Source: Nocardia acidivorans NBRC 108247 (GTDB lineage Bacteria; Actinomycetota; Actinomycetes; Mycobacteriales; Mycobacteriaceae). From it: 38,123 nt of DNA. The notes under the pieces are model-generated. The model saw only the letters and a list, made by a program, of their open reading frames with translations. It was not told where the DNA came from and did no database searches. A program made the position numbers and the translations under genes. Positions 1 to 6,593 of the stretch are shown piece after piece; positions within the stretch are counted from its first letter, which is position 1, and each line of letters starts with the position of its first letter. The stretch is from contig NZ_BDAW01000092.1 in NCBI RefSeq assembly GCF_001625085.1, positions 1 through 38,123 of the forward strand. Reading direction: 5' to 3'.

Positions 1-2
1 GC

Positions 3-65
3 GGCGCGGGCGGTGGCGGTGGCCACGGCGGTGGTGGAGGAGGCGGTGGCGGCGGTCGTCACTGA
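3..65 (+). CDS. C-terminal end of a glycine-rich protein (partial)
   Basis: The first bases read in one frame as an almost pure glycine tract interrupted by one Ala and one His, ending Gly-Arg-His-TGA at 63-65. The gene body lies outside the window, so no function can be given. Gly-rich tails of this kind are common at the C-terminus of actinobacterial secreted or envelope proteins. The run of GGC/GGT/GGA codons could also be simple-sequence DNA, but the clean stop and the convergent SDR gene beginning downstream fit a real gene end. Confidence 0.5.
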   Translation, partial: GAGGGGGHGGGGGGGGGGRH

Positions 66-221
66 CCGCCGTCCGAGCAGTTCTCCCACTGATCACATCC
101 CGCAATACAAGTCGTCGGCGTCGGTGGGGTGATCCCCCTCGAACCCCCCACCGGGACGCCGAACGCGACCGGCCCACCCCCGCGCTGCAAGTGCCCAGGC
201 GCGGAGGTGGGCCACGTCGCG

Positions 222-986
222 TCAGCGGGTGGTGAAGCCGCCGTCGGAGGTGAGGGCGGCGCCGGTGATGAAGCTGGCCTCATCGCTGAGGAGGAAGGCG
301 CAGAAGGCGGCGATCTCCTCGGGCCGGGCGATGCGGCCCATGGGGTGCAGCGAGGCGACCATGGCCTCGCCTTCAGGGGTGGCGCCCATGGAATTACGGT
401 AGGCGGGGGTGTCGACCGCACCGGAGACCATGGCATTGACGCGGATGCCCTGATCGGCGTTCTCCAGGGCCACGGCCCGGGTGAGGCCGATGACGCCGTG
501 CTTGGCGGCCACGTACGGGGCGACCGAGGCCATGCCGACCACGCCGAGCTGGGAGGCATTGTTCAGGATCGCGCCGCCGCCGGAGGCCGCCAGTGCCGGA
601 ACCTGGTGCCGCAGTCCGTAATACACGGCGGTGAGGTTCAGTTCCAGATCCGCCCGCCAACCCGCGGCGTCGATATCCTGCACCGAGCCGAAGGCGTTGA
701 TCGCGCCCGCATTGTTGAAAGCGCCGTCCAGGCGGCCGAATTCGGTGACGGCCGCATCGGTCAGGCGCGCCACATCCTCCTCGACGGTGACATCGGTGGG
801 CACGAAGAGCGCGCGGCCGCCGGCGGTCCGGATCTCCTCGGCGATCCGGTCACCGGCCTCCTTGCCGCGTGCCCCGAGCACCACCGCGCCGCCCTCGGCC
901 GCGATCCGGCGGGCTACCGCGGCGCCGACTCCCGAGGTCGCGCCGGTGATCAGGACGACCTTGGAAGCGAAGCGTGAATCCATCAT
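222..986 (-). CDS. Short-chain dehydrogenase/reductase (SDR) family oxidoreductase
   Basis: Classical SDR of 254 residues, a normal length for the family, expected to be a cytosolic NAD(P)H-dependent oxidoreductase; the substrate cannot be told from sequence. Visible motifs are the cofactor loop TGATSGVG at residues 14-21, the NNAG motif at 91-94, and catalytic Ser145, Tyr158 and Lys162 (YVAAK). The C-terminus carries the usual TGAALTSDGG segment. I place the start at the ATG at 986, where AAGGGGA on the minus strand lies about 7 nt upstream; a second in-frame ATG follows directly at 983. The frame stays open further upstream, but that part does not resemble an SDR. The gene is convergent with the Gly-rich gene end and about 125 nt downstream of the HAD gene on the same strand. 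Confidence 0.9.
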   Translation of the reverse strand: MMDSRFASKVVLITGATSGVGAAVARRIAAEGGAVVLGARGKEAGDRIAEEIRTAGGRALFVPTDVTVEEDVARLTDAAVTEFGRLDGAFNNAGAINAFGSVQDIDAAGWRADLELNLTAVYYGLRHQVPALAASGGGAILNNASQLGVVGMASVAPYVAAKHGVIGLTRAVALENADQGIRVNAMVSGAVDTPAYRNSMGATPEGEAMVASLHPMGRIARPEEIAAFCAFLLSDEASFITGAALTSDGGFTTR

Positions 987-1111
987 GACCATTCCCCTTG
1001 CGGTTGAACCGTTTTCGTTGACATGTCTAGTAAACGAGAAACGGACCGCCGGAGCTGGCGGGAATCGGCCTTTGAGTTGATACGTCATGTATCTCGGATC
1101 GGCCGTGGGGT

Positions 1112-1759
1112 TCAGGCGGGTGCGAGCAGCTCCGCGAGTTCGTCGAGGCTGTTGATCACCACGCCGTACGAGGTCTGCGGCAGTTCCGAATGCAGATACC
1201 CCCACGGTCCGCGGCGGATGAGCACCGGGATCATGCCCACGCCATTGGCGGGCAGCACATCATTGTCGACCCGATCGCCCACGTAGCAGACCTCGCCGAC
1301 CTCGACGCCCGCTACCTCGGCGCATTTATGGAAGAACATGGGATCGGGCTTCTCCAGATCCCATTCGGCGGAGGTGTAGATCCCATCCACCGGCAGGTTC
1401 ATCTTCTCCAGCGCCGATTTGGCCTGCGGCGGTTGGTTGCCCGCGATGATCACCTTCAACCCGCGCTCGCGCAGCAGTCCCAGCGCGCGCCGCACATCCG
1501 GGTACAGATCATCGGCGTCGAAGTTGTTGCGCAGACTCTCGGGCTCGTCCATGGCCCAGCTGACCTGTTCCTTGTCGAGGTCGACCCCCGGCAGCAGTAG
1601 TTCGAACGCATCGGTGAGGGGTCGTCCCGTGGCCGCCATACCGCCGATCACCCCGAGTAGCGCGAATCGCGGAATCCCCAACCGGTCGGCCCATCGGCTC
1701 CAGATCCGGGTCTCGTCGATCAGCGTCTCGCCCACATCGAACACCACTGCCTTGATCAT
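1112..1759 (-). CDS. HAD-superfamily hydrolase
   Basis: A 215-residue cytosolic HAD-like hydrolase. Motif I is FDVGETL at residues 7-13 with the nucleophile Asp8, motif II region IIAGNQ at 104-109, motif III Lys137 in EKPDP, and motif IV GDRVDND at 161-167. The second aspartate of canonical DxD phosphatases is Gly10 here, a pattern seen in the DxGxT subgroup, so phosphatase activity is likely but not certain. The segment between motifs I and II is helical and fits a C1-type cap. It lies 42 nt downstream of the membrane protein gene on the same strand and may be co-transcribed with it. No specific substrate can be inferred. Confidence 0.85.
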   Translation of the reverse strand: MIKAVVFDVGETLIDETRIWSRWADRLGIPRFALLGVIGGMAATGRPLTDAFELLLPGVDLDKEQVSWAMDEPESLRNNFDADDLYPDVRRALGLLRERGLKVIIAGNQPPQAKSALEKMNLPVDGIYTSAEWDLEKPDPMFFHKCAEVAGVEVGEVCYVGDRVDNDVLPANGVGMIPVLIRRGPWGYLHSELPQTSYGVVINSLDELAELLAPA

Positions 1760-1801
1760 TCGCCCAGCCTATCGGGCGCGCCGAGGCCCGATCAGCGGAA
1801 C

Positions 1802-2365
1802 TCAGCCCTGTGCGTTGACCACCCCGATCACGGTCGCGGTCCACCAGCACACCTGCGATACCAGCCCGGTGGCCACGCTCCACGCCAGCAGCCCCGGCGT
1901 GAGCCGCGCATCCCCGCGACCGCGCAGTCGCCGGCTCAGCGCGGCGGCCTGAATCCCATTGAGCGTCAACGCCAGCACCATCACCAGCTTGGTCCGGGTC
2001 ATCATCGAGGACAGATTCGGCTCCAGCACACACCCGCTCGCGACCAGTCCCGCCAGTCCGAGCCAGATCGGCGTATGCAGCCTTCCGATCGCGCGTAGCG
2101 TCGCACTCAACGACGCCCGCCCCGCAACCCACCGCAGGGCAAGCGAATCCGCGAGCAGCACCCCGCCGAATCCCACCGCGAGCGAAGTCAGGTGTAGCGC
2201 CAGCCCCCCGATATGCACCGCCGGACTGATATGCCGCGCATGCCCCGCGATCCACACGGCCCCCGCGAGTGCCCCCGTCGCCAACACCGCGTACCCGAGG
2301 AAAATCCGCCACGAATCGCGTACGCCCGGCGTCACCGCCGTCCCCGCACCAGACTCACCGAGCAT
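1802..2365 (-). CDS. Hypothetical multi-spanning membrane protein behind an iron box
   Basis: A 187-residue protein with about five hydrophobic segments, roughly residues 20-41, 50-80, 98-113, 126-144 and 158-184. Histidines cluster at 42, 45, 51, 58 and 97, within or at the edge of membrane segments, which could suit metal or heme contact; that is inference only. I chose the ATG at 2365 because GGAGGG lies 7 nt upstream, whereas the longer open frame upstream is Arg/Pro-rich and unlike protein. A TTAGG-N4-CCTAA palindrome resembling a DtxR/IdeR operator sits 20 nt before the start, so iron repression is likely. The HAD gene follows on the same strand. I do not recognise the family; a loose likeness to CopD-type membrane proteins is not enough for a name. 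Confidence 0.75.
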   Translation of the reverse strand: MLGESGAGTAVTPGVRDSWRIFLGYAVLATGALAGAVWIAGHARHISPAVHIGGLALHLTSLAVGFGGVLLADSLALRWVAGRASLSATLRAIGRLHTPIWLGLAGLVASGCVLEPNLSSMMTRTKLVMVLALTLNGIQAAALSRRLRGRGDARLTPGLLAWSVATGLVSQVCWWTATVIGVVNAQG

Positions 2366-2384
2366 GTTTAAACCCTCCGCTAAC

Positions 2385-2403
2385 TTAGGAAAGCCTAAAC
2401 TAT
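2385..2403 (-). promoter_or_regulatory. Putative DtxR/IdeR iron box
   Basis: On the plus strand TTAGG at 2385-2389 and CCTAA at 2394-2398 form an inverted repeat around AAAG. Aligned by hand with the 19-bp DtxR/IdeR consensus, 14 of 19 positions match. The site lies 20-38 nt upstream of the membrane protein start at 2365, where bound repressor would block promoter access. No convincing gene starts on the other side within 250 bp, so the minus-strand gene is the likely target. Confidence 0.6.
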
Positions 2404-2649
2404 TCACAGGCGGTAGTGAAATTCGGCCCGATGACCATTCGGCCACGGCCCGAACGACGAGCGCCATATCTGTCGCGGGCGTATCCGGCCGAGGAGCAGG
2501 TGATCGGCCGTTATGGAATCGCCCCACCACGAATCCCGCCCCGATCAGCAGCGACGACTGCGCCTGTGCCCCAAGTCCTCCGCCGCGGCGGGCCACTTCC
2601 CCGCCTGTATGTAGCGGTTTCCGCGGTCTCGCCGAGTTGAGCGGGCGAA

Positions 2650-3639
2650 TCAGGCCGTGCGGGTGAGGGTGGTGGTGGCGGCCGCGTCGTAGCGGTCCCA
2701 CACGATCTCGGTGAGGGCGGGATGCGCGCCGATCACCTCGGCGTGGGTCAGGTCGGTGGCCGCGGCCGAGAGGCGGTCGGTGAGTAGGCCGGGGGCGAGG
2801 AACCAAGGTGCTACCAGTATCCGGTCGGCCCCGCGTGCGCGTAGCCGGGCCGCCGCCGCGACGATGGTGGGTTCGATTGTGGCGAAGCAGATTTCGGTAT
2901 CCCAGCCGGTAAGGGTGGTTAGTCGCCGGGCCACCTCGGCGGTGCGCGCGTTCGCCGCTGGCGAGGAGGAGCCCACCGCCGCGACCGCAATGCCCAGTCG
3001 CGGTGCGTAATCGAATGGCGTGCCCGCGACCCGCGCGGTGGGATGTGCTGCGCCGGAGTCGAAGCCCGCGCCCGGCGCCTCGTGGACCCGGTCCCGCAGG
3101 GCGGTGACCAGGCGCGGGTCGACGCCCAGAACATCGGCCTGGGTCAGGTACAGGCGCGGATGCCGTGTTCGTGCGGCCGCCAGCAAGCCTGGCAGGTCCA
3201 CGCGTGCGTGAAAAGCGCTGCCCAGCAGGAGGGGGACGACTACCGCATGCGAATGGCCTGCGGCGGCAACGGCATCCACGACCTGGTCGACCGAGGGCGC
3301 ACTCAGGTCCAAGAACGCCAGGCGCACATCGAGATCCGGTCGGGCCGCGGCGAGTTGTTCGACGACGGCGTACATGGTCGCGGCCGAGCGGGGGTCGCGG
3401 CTGCCGTGGGCCACAGCGATCAAGGCCGGGCGGCGGGCGTCGAATGCCCAGGCTGCTCGGGTGGTCGGGTGAACTCCGGGAACTGTTGCGGCACCGGTGT
3501 TTCGAGTCGCCCGCGGGCCGCTGCCGCTCATGCCGCTGCCGCTCATGCCGCTGCCGCTCATGCCGCGCGCGTCACTGTCGTGGCGGAGGGCGACCGGCAG
3601 CGGGGCGGTCGGGAATGCGCCGCTGCCGGGCGAACTCAT
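2650..3639 (-). CDS. Sirohydrochlorin chelatase (CbiX/SirB-like), siroheme branch
   Basis: A 329-residue two-repeat chelatase of the CbiX/SirB family, expected to insert Fe2+ into sirohydrochlorin to make siroheme; a cobaltochelatase role cannot be excluded. The first repeat has the catalytic VAHGS (His78) and the GSAFHARVDLPG segment with His144. The second repeat starts around residue 215 and has lost the equivalent His (VAAVGSSSPAANA), as expected for a fused dimer with one active half. The N-terminal 70 residues are an unusual low-complexity extension with three SGSGM repeats, so the true start could be one of several internal Met codons (27, 32 or 37). The ATG lies one base after the cysN stop, so it is the last gene of the sulfate operon and serves the siroheme-dependent sulfite reductase encoded at its head. 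Confidence 0.88.
   Translation of the reverse strand: MSSPGSGAFPTAPLPVALRHDSDARGMSGSGMSGSGMSGSGPRATRNTGAATVPGVHPTTRAAWAFDARRPALIAVAHGSRDPRSAATMYAVVEQLAAARPDLDVRLAFLDLSAPSVDQVVDAVAAAGHSHAVVVPLLLGSAFHARVDLPGLLAAARTRHPRLYLTQADVLGVDPRLVTALRDRVHEAPGAGFDSGAAHPTARVAGTPFDYAPRLGIAVAAVGSSSPAANARTAEVARRLTTLTGWDTEICFATIEPTIVAAAARLRARGADRILVAPWFLAPGLLTDRLSAAATDLTHAEVIGAHPALTEIVWDRYDAAATTTLTRTA
3518..3562 (-). repeat. Three tandem 15-bp repeats inside the chelatase gene
   Basis: Three identical copies of ccgctgccgctcatg (plus strand) at 3518-3532, 3533-3547 and 3548-3562. They encode an in-frame Ser-Gly-Ser-Gly-Met repeat in the N-terminal extension of the chelatase. The copy number may vary between strains by slippage, each copy adding 5 residues and one possible Met start. 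Confidence 0.95.
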
Positions 3640-3640
3640 G

Positions 3641-4939
3641 TCAGGCTCCGACTTCCGTGCCGACCTCGACCTTGGTCAGGGCGTCCCCGACCAGGCCCGC
3701 GGCGAGGGTATTGCCGCCCGCCGGGTCGATGAGCAGGAAACTGCCGGTGTAGCGGTTGACGCTGTAGTCGTCGGCCGCGATGGGTTCGGCGACGCGCACC
3801 GAGATGCGCCCGATGTCGTTGAGCGCCAGCGATTCCGGGGCCGGGTCGGCCGACAGATGCTGTTCGTCGAAGCGTTCGATGAGCGCGCCCACGATGGCCT
3901 GGGTGGTGCGGGTGCCGTGCTTGAGCAGCAGGCGCGCGCCGGGGCGCAGCGGCTTGTCGCCGAGCCAGCAGACCGTGGCGTCGAAGGCTTCGATCGGCTC
4001 GGGCGCGTCATCGGCGGCGACAATGGTGTCACCGCGCGAGACGTCCACGTCATCGGCCAGGATCAGGGTGACGCTGCGACCCGGCTGCGCCGAGGTCAGT
4101 TCACCATTGGGGGTGTCGATGCGCTCGACGGTGGTGCGGGTGCCGGACGGCAGCACCACGACCTCGTCGCCCTTGCGCACGGTGCCCGCCGCGACCTGAC
4201 CGGCGTACCCGCGGTAATCCGGGTAATCGGTTGTGCGCGGGCGAATTACGTACTGCACGGGGAAGCGCAGGCCCACCTCGTGGCGGGTGCTGTCGGCATC
4301 CACCGGCACCGATTCCAGATGCTCGATGAGCGAGGGCCCGGTGTAGTACGGGGTGTTCGCCGACCGCGAGGCCACATTGTCGCCGTGCAGCGCGGAGACC
4401 GGAATCTCCACCACATCCTCGGCGGCCCAGCCCAATTTGGCTGTCAGCTCGGAGAATTCGGCGACGATGCGCGCGAACACACCGGCCGGATCGTCGACCA
4501 GGTCGATCTTGTTCACGGCCAGCACCAGCTTCGGCACACCCAGCAGCGCCATTACCGCGGCATGGCGGCGGGTCTGCTCGATGACACCCTTGCGGGCGTC
4601 CACGAGCAGGATCACCAGCTGCGCGGTGGACGCGCCGGACACCGTGTTGCGGGTGTACTGCACATGCCCGGGCGTATCGGCGAGCACGAAAGACCGTGCG
4701 GGCGTAGCGAAGTAGCGGTACGCCACATCGATGGTGATGCCCTGTTCCCGCTCGGCGCGCAGGCCGTCCACCAGCAGCGACAGGTCCGGCGTGGCCAGTC
4801 CCTTGTCGACCGAGGCGCGGGTCACCGCGTCGATCTGGTCGGCGAGAACGGATTTCGTGTCGTACAGCAGGCGTCCGACCAGGGTGGACTTGCCGTCGTC
4901 GACCGATCCGGCGGTGGCCAGTCTCAATAGGTCGGCCAT
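3641..4939 (-). CDS. cysN: Sulfate adenylyltransferase subunit 1 (CysN)
   Basis: The 432-residue GTPase subunit of ATP sulfurylase. It uses GTP hydrolysis to drive adenosine 5'-phosphosulfate (APS) formation from ATP and sulfate with CysD. EF-Tu-type motifs are visible: P-loop GSVDDGKST at 11-19, switch region with EREQGITIDVAYRYF at 63-77, DTPGH at 88-92 and NKID at 143-146, followed by translation-factor beta-barrel domains. The protein ends without a CysC APS-kinase domain, unlike the fused CysNC of mycobacteria. With cysH in the same operon, this points to direct APS reduction. Its ATG overlaps the cysD stop (TGATG) and its stop lies one base before the chelatase ATG. Confidence 0.96.
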   Translation of the reverse strand: MADLLRLATAGSVDDGKSTLVGRLLYDTKSVLADQIDAVTRASVDKGLATPDLSLLVDGLRAEREQGITIDVAYRYFATPARSFVLADTPGHVQYTRNTVSGASTAQLVILLVDARKGVIEQTRRHAAVMALLGVPKLVLAVNKIDLVDDPAGVFARIVAEFSELTAKLGWAAEDVVEIPVSALHGDNVASRSANTPYYTGPSLIEHLESVPVDADSTRHEVGLRFPVQYVIRPRTTDYPDYRGYAGQVAAGTVRKGDEVVVLPSGTRTTVERIDTPNGELTSAQPGRSVTLILADDVDVSRGDTIVAADDAPEPIEAFDATVCWLGDKPLRPGARLLLKHGTRTTQAIVGALIERFDEQHLSADPAPESLALNDIGRISVRVAEPIAADDYSVNRYTGSFLLIDPAGGNTLAAGLVGDALTKVEVGTEVGA

Positions 4940-5871
4940 CAGAAGTAACCCTCTCGCTTGCGATCTTCCATGGCGGCTTCGGAGACGCGATCGTCGCCTC
5001 GGGTCGCGCCGCGTTCGGTGAGCCTGGAGGCGGCGACCTCGGCGAGAATCGCCGCATTGTCGGCCGCATCGGAAATGATTGCGCCGGTGGTGGATCCGTC
5101 GCCGACGGTGCGATAGCGCACCGACTTGACCGAGAGCTCCTCACCCTCGGCCGGGCCGCCCCACACGCCCGGGGTCATCCACATGCCGTCGCGCTGGTAC
5201 ACCGGCCGCTCGTGCGCGTAGTAGATATTCGCCAGCTCCACGTTCTCGCGGGCGATGTACCGCCAGATATCCAGCTCGGTCCAGTTGGAGATGGGGAATA
5301 CGCGCACATGCTCACCCGGAGCGTGCTTGCCGTTGTACAGGTTCCACAGTTCGGGCCGCTGCCGTTTGGGATCCCAGCGCCCGAAGGCATCACGCAGCGA
5401 GAAGATGCGCTCCTTGGCGCGCGAACGCTCCTCATCGCGGCGGCCGCCGCCGAAGACCGCGTCGAAGCGGTTCTCATTGATGGCGTCCAGCAGCGGCACC
5501 GTCTGCAGCGGGTTGCGGATGCCGTCCGGCCGCTCGGTGAGCCGCCCATCGGCGAGGTACTCCTCGACCGAGGCGATATGCAAACGCAGCCCGTACTTCT
5601 CGACCACGTGATCGCGGAATTCGAGCACCTCGGGCAGGTTGTGCCCGGTGTCCACGTGCAGCAGCGCGAAGGGCAGCGGTGCGGGCCAGAAGGCCTTGAG
5701 CGCCAGGTGCAGCAGCACCGTGGAGTCCTTACCGCCGGAGAACAGGATCACCGGCCGTTCGAACTCGCCCGCTACCTCGCGGAAGATGTGGATCGATTCG
5801 CTCTCGAGCGCGGCGAGAGTGTCGAATTCGCCATCGGCGAGAGTGGTGGATTCAGCAGTAGGAGCGCTCAT
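4939..5871 (-). CDS. cysD: Sulfate adenylyltransferase subunit 2 (CysD)
   Basis: The 310-residue catalytic subunit of ATP sulfurylase, which adenylates sulfate to APS together with CysN. The PP-loop SGGKDS is at residues 45-50, followed by the family segments LLHVDTGHNLPEVLEFRD and FGGGRRDEERSRAKERIFS. The start is the ATG at 5871, inside an ATGA overlap with the cysH stop. A longer open frame runs back through cysH in another register and is not coding. The C-terminus ends DRKREGYF, typical of the family, and overlaps the cysN start. The order sir-cysH-cysD-cysN with overlaps implies one transcript and translational coupling. Confidence 0.96.
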   Translation of the reverse strand: MSAPTAESTTLADGEFDTLAALESESIHIFREVAGEFERPVILFSGGKDSTVLLHLALKAFWPAPLPFALLHVDTGHNLPEVLEFRDHVVEKYGLRLHIASVEEYLADGRLTERPDGIRNPLQTVPLLDAINENRFDAVFGGGRRDEERSRAKERIFSLRDAFGRWDPKRQRPELWNLYNGKHAPGEHVRVFPISNWTELDIWRYIARENVELANIYYAHERPVYQRDGMWMTPGVWGGPAEGEELSVKSVRYRTVGDGSTTGAIISDAADNAAILAEVAASRLTERGATRGDDRVSEAAMEDRKREGYF

Positions 5872-6578
5872 GAGGCGTGCAACCCGCATTCGGTCTTGGC
5901 GAGGCCGGCCCAGCGGCCGCTTCGCGGATCGGATCCCGGTTCCGGCTTCCGTGTGCACGGAGCGCAACCGATGGACGGATATCCCTCCTCCACAAGGGGA
6001 TTGACGAGAATGCCATTGGCCTCGATGTACTCGGCCATATCCGCATCGGACCAGGCGGCGATCGGATTGATCTTCACCAGCCCGAAGCCCTCGTCGAAGG
6101 AGATCAGGGGCGCGTTGGCGCGCGTGGGCGCCTCGACCCGGCGGATGCCGGTGACCCAGGCGTTGTACGGCCGGAGCGACTTCTGCAGCGGCACCACCTT
6201 GCGCAGGCGGCAGCATTCGGCGGCATCGCGGGCGAACAGATCCTTGCCGAGCAGCTGATCCTGTTCCGCCACGGTGTTTTCCGGCTGTACGTTCACGATG
6301 TTCACGCCGTAGACGAGTTCGACGGCGTCGCGGGTGCCGATGGTCTCGGCGAAGTGGTAGCCGGTATCGAGGAACAGCACATCCACACCGGGACGGACCT
6401 GCGACGCCAGTTGCACCAGCACCGCGTCCTGCATATTCGAGGCGACAATGTAATTGGAGCCGAAGTTCTTCTCGGTCCACTCCAGCAGTTCCTGTGCGGT
6501 GGCGTTCGGACCGAGGTCCCTATTGCCCTGCTCCGCGAGTGCGCGCAGGTCTGCTTCGGCGAGTTTGGTTGTGGTCAT
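5868..6578 (-). CDS. cysH: APS reductase (assimilatory, [4Fe-4S] type), CysH
   Basis: A 236-residue thioredoxin-dependent reductase that converts APS to sulfite and AMP. The paired cysteines of the iron-sulfur cluster are present (Cys122-Cys123 in ECCRLRK and Cys205/Cys208 in GCAPC), as is the catalytic C-terminal KTECGLH motif with Cys231. The CC...CxxC set marks APS rather than PAPS specificity. The start is the ATG at 6578 with GGAGG 8 nt upstream; a TTG 15 nt further up is less likely. It begins 15 nt after the sir stop and overlaps cysD by ATGA. It supplies the sulfite used by the upstream-encoded reductase. Confidence 0.95.
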   Translation of the reverse strand: MTTTKLAEADLRALAEQGNRDLGPNATAQELLEWTEKNFGSNYIVASNMQDAVLVQLASQVRPGVDVLFLDTGYHFAETIGTRDAVELVYGVNIVNVQPENTVAEQDQLLGKDLFARDAAECCRLRKVVPLQKSLRPYNAWVTGIRRVEAPTRANAPLISFDEGFGLVKINPIAAWSDADMAEYIEANGILVNPLVEEGYPSIGCAPCTRKPEPGSDPRSGRWAGLAKTECGLHAS

Positions 6579-6593
6579 TGCTGTTTCCTCCAA

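Noticed and set aside
2416..2640. Plus-strand ORF of 74 codons beside the iron box
   Set aside because: Arg/Pro-rich translation, no ribosome-binding site and no family resemblance; treated as intergenic.
3497..4930. Plus-strand open frame opposite cysN
   Set aside because: Antisense shadow of cysN, which has intact GTPase motifs.
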